From contig OX044360.1 in the NCBI GenBank assembly GCA_943846745.1, positions 1,240,001 to 1,304,000 on the forward strand: a stretch of DNA of 64,000 nt, written 5' to 3'. The position numbers and the translations under genes were made by a program. Shown piece after piece: positions 26,822-36,237 of the stretch (the stretch's first letter is position 1; each line of letters begins with the position of its first letter). The notes under the pieces were generated by a model. It did not search any database. It saw only the letters and a program-made list of their open reading frames with translations, and was not told where the DNA came from. Source of the DNA: Opacimonas sp002292215. Its GTDB lineage: Bacteria > Pseudomonadota > Gammaproteobacteria > Enterobacterales > Alteromonadaceae.

Positions 26822-28600
26822 ATGACTCAAGATATGCTGCGTGGCCTTAATCAGATAATCAACAAAGTGGCGGCTGCGTTGCCCACTAATATGCGCGCGC
26901 CACAACACACCGTTTATGATGGCCTGACCCAACAAGCCCAAACTAGGCTACATCAACAGTTAAGCACAACAATGCACAGTGTGAATGCCGAACAGTTAGA
27001 GTTGTCTCTACAAGGTAAGCAATTGATTATTCGGCTGCCATTGGCAAACTCAACAGAAGCACAGACTTCAGCTAAGCCTACTATGGTGTCAATCCCATTA
27101 ACCGACGAGCAAGTAAAATTAATCAAAAGCTTGCTTGCTCAACAACTCAATGCGCGCACTGCCCTAAATCAATCATCAACCTTAACGGTGTCGATCGAAG
27201 CGCTTTCTAATAACCCCGCGATAGCTAATACCAGCCTTAAGATCCCCACCGCACAACGTACTAAAATTGCATTAGCGCTGTTAGTGCAGGCAAACCAATT
27301 AACACTATCAGGGCAAATACAAGGCACCAATAAACCCTTAGCAAATCTGCTATCACTCTTTATTGCCCCGCTAGATAAAGTGGTAAATGTCCCACTACAA
27401 CGGCTTCCTGATGGGTTACAGACGTTAGTCAACAACCTCAATACAACGGGTATCACAATTAAGCCTATTTTGACCATTGACGCACAGCATAGACAGCCAA
27501 CACCTGGTCAGATGTTAGCACCTATTGAATCTAGATTTGTGGATGTGCAATTAGCACTGAATAAACACGTCATTGCAGGTAGCCTAGATACTCAACATGT
27601 GGCAACACAGACATTGTTGAAAGCGGTTAATCAACTCCATGGCGGAAAATTGTCATTGTCTAAGAGTGAATTAACCGCAATCGTGCAGCACATCAATAGC
27701 CAAGATACCAAACCATTTCTGGATGCATTAACTTCCCCTAAATCATCCATAACTTTAGCGCCACAACTTGATAAATTATCGATTTCCCCTGCGTCGATTG
27801 AACGCTCTTTAGCACAAGCTGGTACAGCAAAAAATTTTCCGGAAAAGAGCATAGACAGTACCAGTGAAGCTAAGACCATTATAATACGGCTGGCTACTGC
27901 GACAAAATCCACGGATATTGCATTACCTAGCGGTCTCATCAAACCATTGAGTCAGCTCATGGCGCAGAGTATATCGATGAGCAGAACGGTAGACGCCGCC
28001 AATATGACAATACCATCGACACATTCAACAACATTAAGTGGTTTGGGGTTACCACCATCTAACAATAAGACTCCAGAGACCAATTTCGATCCAGCAACCA
28101 AGTTACTAAAAGGGATCACGCGTTTATTAACCGGTCATAGCTTGCACCAAGCAGTGAGTATGGAATGGCAAACCCAGCACCCTGACAGTCAATATTTTAC
28201 ATTGCCAAATTTTTTATCTGGATCAAAACAACCCATCCAATTATTAATAAAACAAGAGCAACAGGCTGAATCAGAGCAATCCAACCACGTTGAGCAACAG
28301 GGCAATAAATGGCATATTTCTCTACAATTTAATATCGCCAATCCCAACGATAAACATGACGAACCGCAAGGAACGTTATTAGCCAAAGCAACCTTACAGG
28401 CACAAACTGTTAATATTTCATTATATGGTTCAACTCAAACATTATTAGATAATATCAACCAACACAAACATGCATTAGAACAACGGTTACGACAGTTAGG
28501 ATTTACAGTTGAAGCACAACCGGCTTATCAGGGTGTGATTAATGACAGCTTAGTCGATTGGCCTAAGCCCATTCGTCCAGCAAACGAGGTATCGGTATGA
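26822..28600 (+). CDS. FliK-like protein (hook-length-control C-terminal domain)
   Basis: A 592-residue Gln/Thr/Ser/Ala-rich protein of low complexity through about residues 1-440, with no signal peptide. The last 140 residues (QLLIKQEQQ..., WHISLQFNIANPNDKHDEPQG, LLAKATLQAQTVNISLYGSTQTLLDNINQHKHALEQRLRQLGFTVE) resemble the C-terminal core of FliK, which interacts with FlhB. The next gene encodes an FlhB C-terminal domain and overlaps by four bases, which supports the call. It lies beside ccm, not in a flagellar cluster. It could be a second FliK or a related switch; no assay-level role can be read from the sequence. Confidence 0.68.
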   Translation: MTQDMLRGLNQIINKVAAALPTNMRAPQHTVYDGLTQQAQTRLHQQLSTTMHSVNAEQLELSLQGKQLIIRLPLANSTEAQTSAKPTMVSIPLTDEQVKLIKSLLAQQLNARTALNQSSTLTVSIEALSNNPAIANTSLKIPTAQRTKIALALLVQANQLTLSGQIQGTNKPLANLLSLFIAPLDKVVNVPLQRLPDGLQTLVNNLNTTGITIKPILTIDAQHRQPTPGQMLAPIESRFVDVQLALNKHVIAGSLDTQHVATQTLLKAVNQLHGGKLSLSKSELTAIVQHINSQDTKPFLDALTSPKSSITLAPQLDKLSISPASIERSLAQAGTAKNFPEKSIDSTSEAKTIIIRLATATKSTDIALPSGLIKPLSQLMAQSISMSRTVDAANMTIPSTHSTTLSGLGLPPSNNKTPETNFDPATKLLKGITRLLTGHSLHQAVSMEWQTQHPDSQYFTLPNFLSGSKQPIQLLIKQEQQAESEQSNHVEQQGNKWHISLQFNIANPNDKHDEPQGTLLAKATLQAQTVNISLYGSTQTLLDNINQHKHALEQRLRQLGFTVEAQPAYQGVINDSLVDWPKPIRPANEVSV

Positions 28601-28929
28601 AATCCCACACTTCAGGTAGCAAAGCAGGTGCGTATACGAAGCATGCCGCCGCACTGAGATATGATCCACAACATCACTCAGCTCCTACCGTTGTCGCCAA
28701 AGGTGAGAATGTGCTGGCGGAAGAAATCATCGCATTAGCACGAGCACATGGCGTGTTGATTCATGAAGATCCACATTTAGCCGAAGTGCTTAATTCGCTT
28801 GAGATTGGACAAAACGTGCCACAAGAAATTTTTATTGTTGTGGCTGAACTCATTGCCTTTTCCTATGTACTGCAAGGCAAATTCCCAAAAAACTGGCACG
28901 GTCATCAGCCAATTAATACTGAAGCCTAA
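28597..28929 (+). CDS. Stand-alone FlhB/EscU C-terminal domain protein
   Basis: A 110-residue soluble protein equivalent to the part of FlhB after its autocleavage site. The segment ALRYDPQHHSAPTVVAKGENVLAEEIIALARAHGVLIHEDPHLAEVLNSLEIGQNVPQEIFIVVAELIAFSYVL matches FlhB from VALKY to its C-terminus. The membrane domain is absent, and the NPTH cleavage motif is replaced by YTKHAA. It overlaps the FliK-like gene (ATGA). Such proteins are known to substitute for the FlhB C-terminus in some bacteria; a role in substrate-specificity switching is inferred. Confidence 0.85.
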   Translation: MKSHTSGSKAGAYTKHAAALRYDPQHHSAPTVVAKGENVLAEEIIALARAHGVLIHEDPHLAEVLNSLEIGQNVPQEIFIVVAELIAFSYVLQGKFPKNWHGHQPINTEA

Positions 28930-28966
28930 TGTAGTCAGACAGCGAAGCACACCGACCGCACCCTTT

Positions 28967-29275
28967 TTATATGATGCCTTGCTGTATTATCGGGACCAAC
29001 CAGTAACGGATCTGTCCTTGAGACACCCGTTTTAATTGATCTAACACGACAGACGTGTGGAGTGCCGAATGCACAATCTCAAAACGATAAAATCCTCTAT
29101 ACCCCTCAACTTGTTCGCGGATACTATACTGACTATGCTCTTTACTAAAGCCTTGGATGTCAAACAAACTGAACCCGCTAATCATCTCTAGCCCCATTAA
29201 TACATCTACTACATCATCTTTTAGTAGTTCCGGCACCACTGCCATTAAGATTAAGCCTTGTTGCTCAGTTTGCAT
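28967..29275 (-). CDS. DUF3240-family protein of a metal RND operon
   Basis: A 102-residue cytoplasmic protein with an alternating beta/alpha pattern (LILMAVVPELLKDDVVDVLMG, then HTSVVLDQLKRVSQGQIRYWLVPI) like DUF3240, a PII/CutA-like family found with CzcA-type pumps. Its function is unknown, possibly sensing. The ATG lies inside the 3' end of the RND pump gene (11-bp overlap), so it is the last gene of that operon. Confidence 0.82.
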   Translation of the reverse strand: MQTEQQGLILMAVVPELLKDDVVDVLMGLEMISGFSLFDIQGFSKEHSQYSIREQVEGYRGFYRFEIVHSALHTSVVLDQLKRVSQGQIRYWLVPIIQQGII

Positions 29276-32200
29276 AACGTTTCTCCAACCAAATATAAAA
29301 TACCGGGATTAAAAATAACGTGGTAAAAGTAGAAGTAAAAAGGCCCCCAATGACCACTATCGCTAACGGTTTTTGGATCTCCGCGCCAGGTCCTGTAGCT
29401 ATCACTAATGGCATCAACCCAAACATCGCCGTTAATGCCGTCATTAATACCGGACGCAAGCGCTGTTTAGCACCATTAACCACCCGTAGTGACAAATCTT
29501 GAACTTGCGCCTTGGTTTGTTCAAAGTAACTGAGCATGACCACTCCATTTAAAACTGCAACACCTAACAAGGCGATAAATCCTACCGACGCAGGAACCGA
29601 CAAAAATTCACCACTAAGATACAAGGCTATAATGCCCCCCATAATGGCAAAAGGAATATTTGCCAAAATCAAACTCGCTTTAGCCAAGGAACCAAATGTG
29701 GTGAACAAGATAATTAAAATCAAGCCTAATGCCATGGGGACAACCAATAATAAATTATTCGTCGCGCGTTGTTGATTTTCAAACTCGCCTCCAAAGGTAA
29801 TGCTATAGCCTACCGGTAACGTAATCTGTTGATTTACATTGAGCTGTAATTCATCAACAAAACTCACAATGTCTCGCCCAGTGACATTAGACGTTACGAC
29901 AGCAAAGCGATTACTATTTTCTCGTTCAATTAAAATCGGACCTTGCTTAAAAGAAATATCTGCAATCATCTCTAAAGGCAATAATGAGGCATCGGGTAAT
30001 AAAATGTTCATGCGTTTGATTTGAGCAATATTCGTTGGTTTAATCTGGTGACCGTCACTTAAGCCAAACACAATGGGCGTTTTTTTCTTGCCTTGGATCA
30101 GCGTTGAGACGGTTAACGTTTCCAGCTGACTCTTAATTAGCGTTGCCAGTTGTGCTGTCGTCATATTATGTTGCAACGCAATATCCGGTTTTAGCGTGAT
30201 ATTTAAAAAATCGCCACCTTCAATCACCGCAGCATTTACATCGACACTACCTGCTATATTTTTGGTTAAGGCACTAATATCATGTGCTATATGTGCCAAG
30301 CTCGGAATATCATCGCCAAAAATCTTAATCGTTACGGCACCGGTGCTCCCGGTCAACATTTCAGATACACGCATTTGGATTGGCTGTGTGAAGCCCACAT
30401 TAATCCCTGGAAACTCAGCAAGCACATCTCGAATAGCCTCAATCAACTCGTTTTTAGTGGCAAACCGCCATTGCTCCATGGGTTGTAATTCCATGAATAC
30501 ATCTGTTTCATTTAAGCTCATCGGATCGAGTCCTATTTCATCAGAACCCACTCTTGCGACAATTTGTTTAATTTCAGGAATCTGTGCCAAGAGGGCTTGT
30601 TCGATTTGAATATCTAAATCGGTTGACGCTTGCAGTGAAATACTCGGAGATTTTTCTAGTTGAACAATAATATCGCCTTCATCTAATACAGGCATAAAGG
30701 TTTTACCTAAAGAGGTAAACAACACGCCACTACTTAACAATAATGCTATCGCCACAATTATCATCGGGAGCGGAGCCGCTAAGGTACGTTGCAATAATGC
30801 TTGATACCTAACTTGTAGTGCTTGCACAAATTTTGGCTCAGTGACGGCATGACGGCTTAATAAAAATGAGGTGAAAGCAGGAATGACGGTTAATGATAGA
30901 AGTAGTGAAGAGATCATTGCAAAGACAATCGTCACCGCAACCGGCGTAAATAATTTCCCCTCTAATCCTGTCAATGTCAGTAACGGAGAAAACACGATGA
31001 TGACAATAATGGTCCCAGATACTACTGGCGTAGCCACCTCTTTGCATGCACGAAATATCAAATGTAATTTAGGTAACGACGCATTTTTTTGCATGGCATT
31101 AACTGTATTTTCGACGACCACGACCGAAGCATCAACTAGCATACCTATTGCAATGACTAATCCTCCTAAACTCATGAGGTTGGCAGTAAAACCAAATTGT
31201 TCCATCAATAAAAAGGTACAGGCAGCGGAAAAAGGCAACACGAGTGACACGGCAACGGCAGCACGAACATCGCCTAAAAATAATGAAAGCACCACTACAA
31301 CCAACAATATTGCAATCAGTAATGCTTCTTCAATCGTCCCAATCGCTTTGTCTATGAGGTTTTTACGATTATAAAACACATTAATACTTGAGTCTTTGGG
31401 TAACGTCGCTTCGATTTGTTGCAGTTTTTGTGTCACTAGTTCAATTACCTGGGCGGTATTCGAATCTTTAAGGGCTATGACTATCGCTTCAGTTGTTTCT
31501 TGACCATTGCGAGTCACTGAACCATATCGTGTTAAATGACCTTGGGATACTTCGGCAATGTCACGCAAACGGATTACACTACCTAAATGCACAGCGATCA
31601 CCATATCATTGAGCTGCGCAAGATCGTTCACACGCCCCTCACTGCGCACAATCAACGTATCATTGCCGATATTAATGCGTCCAACATTACCATTTTGATT
31701 GCTGTCATTGACCACGTTCGCCAGTTCTTCTAGCGACATCTGGATACGTGCTAATTTAAGTAGATCAGGACTGATTTGATACGTTTTGGCAAACCCGCCT
31801 AATATATTGACATCTGCAACGCCATCGATAGTGCGTAGTAAAGGACGAATTTCCCATTCTAAAATTTGTCGACGTTCAATCAATGACAGATTGGGGTTTT
31901 CCAGTGAAAACATAAACATTTCACTCAGGGGAGTACTCATCGGTGCGACACCGCCTTCAAGCCCTGGGGGTAAGTTAGGCATAATATTCGCCAAGCGTTC
32001 TGCAACCTGTTGCCTAGCCCAATAAATATCCGTCCCTTCTACAAAGTCTAACGTAATATCTGTGATGGCATATTTGGTCGTCGAACGTAAGATTTGTTGC
32101 TTAGGGATCCCTAATAATTCGGTTTCTATGGGTAGAGTTACCTGCGCTTCAATTTCTTCTGCGGTCATACCGGGCGCTTTGAGTATCACTTTTACCTGTG

Positions 32201-32333
32201 TAGGAGCGATATCTGGAAATGCATCAATGGGTAATGCAAACCAAGCTGATGTGCCTGCCAGCAAAATAAAGAGCGAAATAATAACTACAAATACACGTTG
32301 GATTAATGAAAATCGAATAATACCCGCTAGCAT
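29265..32333 (-). CDS. Heavy-metal RND efflux pump, inner-membrane subunit (CzcA/CusA family)
   Basis: A proton-driven trimeric pump of 1022 residues with twelve membrane segments and two large periplasmic loops. The N-terminus (PIDAFPDIAPTQVKVILKAPGMTAEEIEAQVTLPIE) is that of the heavy-metal efflux class. The TM4 proton-relay motif is GGLVIAIGMLVDASVVVVEN with Asp401 and Glu408. The DAS motif differs from the DFG..DGA of typical Zn/Co/Cd CzcA, so the metal is uncertain. No methionine-rich CusA-type cluster stands out. The operon order is outer-membrane factor, adaptor, pump, DUF3240, with a 1-bp gap to the adaptor gene. No regulator is adjacent. Confidence 0.93.
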   Translation of the reverse strand: MLAGIIRFSLIQRVFVVIISLFILLAGTSAWFALPIDAFPDIAPTQVKVILKAPGMTAEEIEAQVTLPIETELLGIPKQQILRSTTKYAITDITLDFVEGTDIYWARQQVAERLANIMPNLPPGLEGGVAPMSTPLSEMFMFSLENPNLSLIERRQILEWEIRPLLRTIDGVADVNILGGFAKTYQISPDLLKLARIQMSLEELANVVNDSNQNGNVGRINIGNDTLIVRSEGRVNDLAQLNDMVIAVHLGSVIRLRDIAEVSQGHLTRYGSVTRNGQETTEAIVIALKDSNTAQVIELVTQKLQQIEATLPKDSSINVFYNRKNLIDKAIGTIEEALLIAILLVVVVLSLFLGDVRAAVAVSLVLPFSAACTFLLMEQFGFTANLMSLGGLVIAIGMLVDASVVVVENTVNAMQKNASLPKLHLIFRACKEVATPVVSGTIIVIIVFSPLLTLTGLEGKLFTPVAVTIVFAMISSLLLSLTVIPAFTSFLLSRHAVTEPKFVQALQVRYQALLQRTLAAPLPMIIVAIALLLSSGVLFTSLGKTFMPVLDEGDIIVQLEKSPSISLQASTDLDIQIEQALLAQIPEIKQIVARVGSDEIGLDPMSLNETDVFMELQPMEQWRFATKNELIEAIRDVLAEFPGINVGFTQPIQMRVSEMLTGSTGAVTIKIFGDDIPSLAHIAHDISALTKNIAGSVDVNAAVIEGGDFLNITLKPDIALQHNMTTAQLATLIKSQLETLTVSTLIQGKKKTPIVFGLSDGHQIKPTNIAQIKRMNILLPDASLLPLEMIADISFKQGPILIERENSNRFAVVTSNVTGRDIVSFVDELQLNVNQQITLPVGYSITFGGEFENQQRATNNLLLVVPMALGLILIILFTTFGSLAKASLILANIPFAIMGGIIALYLSGEFLSVPASVGFIALLGVAVLNGVVMLSYFEQTKAQVQDLSLRVVNGAKQRLRPVLMTALTAMFGLMPLVIATGPGAEIQKPLAIVVIGGLFTSTFTTLFLIPVFYIWLEKRYAN

Positions 32334-32334
32334 A

Positions 32335-33423
32335 TTATTCCCCCAACCCTAACAAAACACCTTGAACGGCACTCACTGATGTCGTTAAAATCAACTTATT
32401 TGCGAGCGACTGTTGCGCTGTTACAATATACATCTGCTGTTCACTGGCAAGTAAATCAACTTTTACCGCAGTGTAACTGTCTGCTTCTTTTACCCAAATG
32501 TAACTCTGCCCTTCCCAAGAGAACACACTGTCTTGGCTAATTTGATAAGCTTGAGTGTAATATTGTGGGATCAACGATACTTGCTCTCCTAATTTCAAGT
32601 TACAGTTTGTGGTAATCGGCGCTGACCAGATGCTTTGGTAAAATTGCTCTATACGCTGATCGCGCTGACTTATCTCTAACATGCAATGGGGTAATTGGAT
32701 TGTCTTTATCTTTAGCGCATTCTCCGCCGCTGCGCTCAGCCGATTGGCAACCGGTACATTAATATGCACTCGAACCGCATTTTCCGGCACAAAGCGACCA
32801 ATAATTTCATCGATATTCAATGCTGCTGGGCTATCATATATAACGTGTCCAGCAATAGGTGCCCCAATCGTTAATGAGTCTTGTTCTTCATCAACGTGCG
32901 TCACATAAGCAAAAAAATGTTCATATTCGTCATAAGCTAGTTTAATTTTATAATATTGCTCTGTGATTGCTAACCAATCACTTTCATTGATTGATTTGTT
33001 TTTAAACAAACGTTGGTTGTTTACATATAGCGTCTGGCTTTGTGTGTGTAGCTGCTGATAGATTTTATATTGCGCATAATAGTGATGCACTTCAGGACCT
33101 ATCAACTTAACAAAGTCTTCTCCTGCTTTAATGACTGTGCCAGGGGGCCGCACATATACCGCTTGTTGAATATTCATGGGTGCTTTGAGTACATAAGCCT
33201 GCCCTGGTAATTCACTGACTGTGCCTAGTAATTGGCTCCCAGAAAAATGAGTGATAGCGGTGACTGTTTGTGTTTGTTGCTGTAAAGCACCAAGTTGTTG
33301 CACACTTACTTTTAGGCTCGTTTGTGACTCCGCATGCAGGGGTGCCACAAGTAGGATGCTTACCAACATGACTGACACAGATAACTGCAAGCTGCGGAAT
33401 GTAGTTGATTCTAATCGCTTCAT
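32335..33423 (-). CDS. RND efflux periplasmic adaptor subunit
   Basis: A 362-residue membrane-fusion protein with a signal peptide (cleavage near APLHAES). It shows the expected pattern of a barrel-sandwich half-motif (AYVLKAPMNIQQAVYVRPPGTVIKAGEDFVKL), a helical hairpin (about 115-190), a second lipoyl half (LTIGAPIAGHVIYDSPAALNIDEIIGRF) and a beta-barrel region. Cys and His are not enriched. The ATG overlaps the stop of the outer-membrane factor gene (ATGA). Confidence 0.87.
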   Translation of the reverse strand: MKRLESTTFRSLQLSVSVMLVSILLVAPLHAESQTSLKVSVQQLGALQQQTQTVTAITHFSGSQLLGTVSELPGQAYVLKAPMNIQQAVYVRPPGTVIKAGEDFVKLIGPEVHHYYAQYKIYQQLHTQSQTLYVNNQRLFKNKSINESDWLAITEQYYKIKLAYDEYEHFFAYVTHVDEEQDSLTIGAPIAGHVIYDSPAALNIDEIIGRFVPENAVRVHINVPVANRLSAAAENALKIKTIQLPHCMLEISQRDQRIEQFYQSIWSAPITTNCNLKLGEQVSLIPQYYTQAYQISQDSVFSWEGQSYIWVKEADSYTAVKVDLLASEQQMYIVTAQQSLANKLILTTSVSAVQGVLLGLGE

Positions 33424-34712
33424 AATGAATGTCCTTGTGCCTGATTAATCGCTGCTATTTGGCGATTAATCGCAAGTTGATTAAGGGTAATAGTCGTTTG
33501 GGCGCTAAACAATTCGATAAGGTTACGAATATGTACAACTTGATTTTGGGTATTCGAGGCCAGCATGGTCGTAATGGACAACTCTAATTTTTCTAATGTT
33601 TCCCTATTTTTATCTAATAAATGTTGTTTTTTAAGTAAAAAATCATACTCCGATATCTGAGTTTGTGAATCAGCGAGTATTTTGGTGAGTAGTTGATTAC
33701 GTGTCACGGAATAATTGAGTTTGGCTTGGCTTAACTCATTACGTTGTGAAATTGATAACTCATGACCAATCGTGATTGGAATATCAACACCCACACCAAT
33801 TTGATTATCCGAAAAATTAACACCTTCGACTCTTTTTGCGGCAAGCTGTACACTCCATGCTTGGGCTGACTGACTTTGCCCTTGCTGGGCTTGGCTTAAT
33901 GTCTGCCACTCAAGATCCAGTGCTTGTATAGCTGGATGCTGTGCCGTAGACAACTCAACGTTATGTGTAGTAAAGCCCTCAAGTGTATTCTCAGGTAATG
34001 ACTTCAACCCAGTCAACTGCTGATACTGCTTCAGCGTAAACGCTAATTTTCGTGTATATTCTAAGTGCCCAATTTGACTATCATTGACCTCTTTTTGTAG
34101 TAAAAACAATGCATACTGCGGCAGCGCATTCAGTTCTGCCATTTGGGTATACTGCGCGAGTAACTCTGTTAATACCATTGCTTTACGTTGAGCTGCATTG
34201 ACTAATATATCCGTTTCTTGATAGTCCCAAATCAATGTGCGAATGAGTCCAGAGTAATATAATTCTTGTTGCTGCTGAGCCAGAGTGTTCATCCTTTCTC
34301 TATTTTTCGTACTGAGCGCATCGATTTCACGTTGAAGTTTAGATTTAATAGGCAAAGAAACACTCAATTGAGCTTCCTTATCGGCATCCTCGGTCTGATT
34401 ATGCATGTATAACAACGACAGTATTGGACTCGAATCAAGCCAAACAAGCGATCTCTCATTGTCATTATCTTGGTGAAGATTCAATAAATCGACCCGACCT
34501 TGTGTCGCCAATGTTGCCGCTAATATATCTTGTAACGATAATTTTGGGTTAAATGTTTGTGTCGCATTGTTACTATTAGTACGGTCAATATGGGTAGTAT
34601 CACTATTATTAATACTGTCCTTGGCACTCACGATGCCCGATACCAATACACTCATGATCCCAATAAATACTGTAGCAAAGATGGTTTGTGCTGATGAACT
34701 AAACGTTTTCAC
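33420..34712 (-). CDS. TolC-family outer-membrane factor of metal RND operon
   Basis: A 430-residue protein with a signal peptide (ending near GIVSAKDS) and two copies of the long-helix TolC repeat, rich in Gln and Leu (QQQELYYSGLIRTLIWDYQETDILVNAAQRK). It is the first gene of the operon. The start is GTG at 34712 with GAGG five bases upstream. It is diverged from CzcC of the second system at 61136, so the two systems are not a recent duplication. Confidence 0.87.
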   Translation of the reverse strand: MKTFSSSAQTIFATVFIGIMSVLVSGIVSAKDSINNSDTTHIDRTNSNNATQTFNPKLSLQDILAATLATQGRVDLLNLHQDNDNERSLVWLDSSPILSLLYMHNQTEDADKEAQLSVSLPIKSKLQREIDALSTKNRERMNTLAQQQQELYYSGLIRTLIWDYQETDILVNAAQRKAMVLTELLAQYTQMAELNALPQYALFLLQKEVNDSQIGHLEYTRKLAFTLKQYQQLTGLKSLPENTLEGFTTHNVELSTAQHPAIQALDLEWQTLSQAQQGQSQSAQAWSVQLAAKRVEGVNFSDNQIGVGVDIPITIGHELSISQRNELSQAKLNYSVTRNQLLTKILADSQTQISEYDFLLKKQHLLDKNRETLEKLELSITTMLASNTQNQVVHIRNLIELFSAQTTITLNQLAINRQIAAINQAQGHSL

Positions 34713-34963
34713 TAAAACCTCATTTATTAATAATTTGAATTAATTCTATTTCATAGGAATTATATTATCTATATACATCTGTATGATATGCACGTCCACA
34801 TAAGGCAACCATACAATGCGCGAAAGATTGATCACTGCAATCTTAATCATCATGATACTAAATGGTACAGATGTGTTTGTTGATATAGGTCTATAAGTGC
34901 CCTTTTGGAATATTGTATAAGAAGCAACGGTTCGTCAACAATCCTCTAATTTTTATTAACCAT
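34713..34963. other. Intergenic region upstream of the metal RND operon
   Basis: AT-rich sequence between the RND operon (minus strand) and the recA terminator. It must hold the RND promoter, but I see no clear MerR-type dyad or CusR/CopR-like box. The only coding candidate is a 26-residue ORF on the plus strand at 34816-34896. Confidence 0.5.
34816..34896 (+). CDS. Candidate 26-residue hydrophobic small ORF
   Basis: The frame MRERLITAILIIMILNGTDVFVDIGL starts at an ATG with AAGG ten bases upstream and ends at TAA. It looks like a tiny single-span membrane peptide with a basic start. Nothing else supports it and it may be chance; it is listed because the gap is otherwise empty and the peptide has a plausible membrane-protein layout. 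Confidence 0.2.
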   Translation: MRERLITAILIIMILNGTDVFVDIGL

Positions 34964-35002
34964 AAAAAAACCGCAATCAGTGTCAAACATGATTGCGGTT
35001 TT
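34964..35002 (-). terminator. Intrinsic terminator of recA
   Basis: A perfect 11-bp stem (34969-34979 with 34990-35000) and 10-base loop. On the minus strand it is followed by a run of seven T residues. Confidence 0.92.
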
Positions 35003-35019
35003 AAATGAGTGAGAAGTGT

Positions 35020-36063
35020 TTATGCTTCTTCTTGGCCTTCGACTTCTTCTGCTTTTTCGTCAGAAGGTTTGGCTTTACATAACATTTCTGCACGGATACG
35101 ATGCTCGATATCATCCGCCATCGCTGTATGTTCTTTAAGATATTTCACTACGTTAGCTTTGCCTTGTCCGATACGCTCACCTTTGTAGCTATACCAAGCG
35201 CCAGCCTTTTCAACCATTTTAAGCTTAACACCTAAATCAATCAGTTCGGCTTGCTTTGAAATTCCTTTACCATACATGATTTGGAATTCAGCTTGTTTAA
35301 AAGGAGGGGCAACTTTATTTTTGACAACTTTGACTCTGGTCTCGTTACCCACAATTTCATCGCCATCCTTAATCGCGCCAATACGACGGATATCTAAGCG
35401 AACAGACGCATAAAATTTCAGTGCATTACCACCAGACGTAGTTTCTGGGTTACCAAACATCACACCAATTTTAAGACGGATTTGGTTGATGAAAATAACT
35501 AACGTATTAGAACGTTTGATATTACCGGTTAATTTACGCAATGCTTGGGACATTAAGCGTGCTTGTAAACCAACATGAGAATCACCCATATCGCCTTCGA
35601 TCTCAGCTTTCGGTGTCAATGCTGCAACAGAATCGATAATAACCACATCAACAGCAGCAGAACGAACTAACATGTCACAAATCTCTAGTGCTTGCTCACC
35701 TGTATCGGGTTGTGATACCAACAGCTCGTCGATATTGACGCCTAGCGCTTGGGCGTAAATAGGGTCCAATGCGTGCTCAGCATCAATAAACGCACAAGTC
35801 TTGCCTACTTTTTGTGCTTCGGCAATAACTTGCAAGGTCAACGTCGTTTTACCTGATGATTCTGGACCGTATATTTCTACCACACGACCACATGGTAAAC
35901 CGCCTATACCTAGTGCAATATCAATGGTTAGAGAACCGGTTGAAATCGTATCAACATCCATACCTTGATTATCGCCTAGACGCATAATCGAGCCTTTGCC
36001 AAATTGCTTTTCAATTTGACCTAGTGCTGCCGAGAGTGCGCGTGATTTATTATCTTCTGCCAT
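35020..36063 (-). CDS. recA: Recombinase RecA
   Basis: The strand-exchange ATPase that also triggers LexA self-cleavage. The 347 residues include Walker A (GPESSGKTT, about 67-75), the DNA-binding loop region (EIEGDMGDSHVGLQARLMSQALRKL) and the acidic C-terminal tail (EKAEEVEGQEEA) that modulates activity. It is monocistronic, ends at a strong terminator, and has a perfect LexA box in its promoter. Confidence 0.99.
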   Translation of the reverse strand: MAEDNKSRALSAALGQIEKQFGKGSIMRLGDNQGMDVDTISTGSLTIDIALGIGGLPCGRVVEIYGPESSGKTTLTLQVIAEAQKVGKTCAFIDAEHALDPIYAQALGVNIDELLVSQPDTGEQALEICDMLVRSAAVDVVIIDSVAALTPKAEIEGDMGDSHVGLQARLMSQALRKLTGNIKRSNTLVIFINQIRLKIGVMFGNPETTSGGNALKFYASVRLDIRRIGAIKDGDEIVGNETRVKVVKNKVAPPFKQAEFQIMYGKGISKQAELIDLGVKLKMVEKAGAWYSYKGERIGQGKANVVKYLKEHTAMADDIEHRIRAEMLCKAKPSDEKAEEVEGQEEA

Positions 36064-36112
36064 GTGTGCCTCAACCTTAAATGTGAGTTAGGATGTACGT
36101 GCTATGTTGTGG

Positions 36113-36142
36113 ATTATAATACTGTATAATTATACAGTGCAA
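36113..36142 (-). promoter_or_regulatory. recA promoter with LexA (SOS) box
   Basis: On the minus strand TTGCAC (36142-36137) and TATAAT (36118-36113) are spaced 18 bp. Between them lies CTGTATAATTATACAG (36122-36137), a perfect 16-bp palindrome fitting the LexA consensus CTG-N10-CAG. Its position over the promoter spacer implies direct repression by LexA. Confidence 0.95.
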
Positions 36143-36237
36143 CAAAAATATTAATTATTTTCAAATCCACGTCTAAATGTGATTATTACTATAATTTATT
36201 AAAGTACGTTTGGCAGCTGTGCTTTTGATCAGTTTTG

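Noticed and set aside
30196..31374. Long plus-strand frames antisense to the RND pump
   Set aside because: They mirror the codon pattern of the strongly supported pump gene on the minus strand and match no family.
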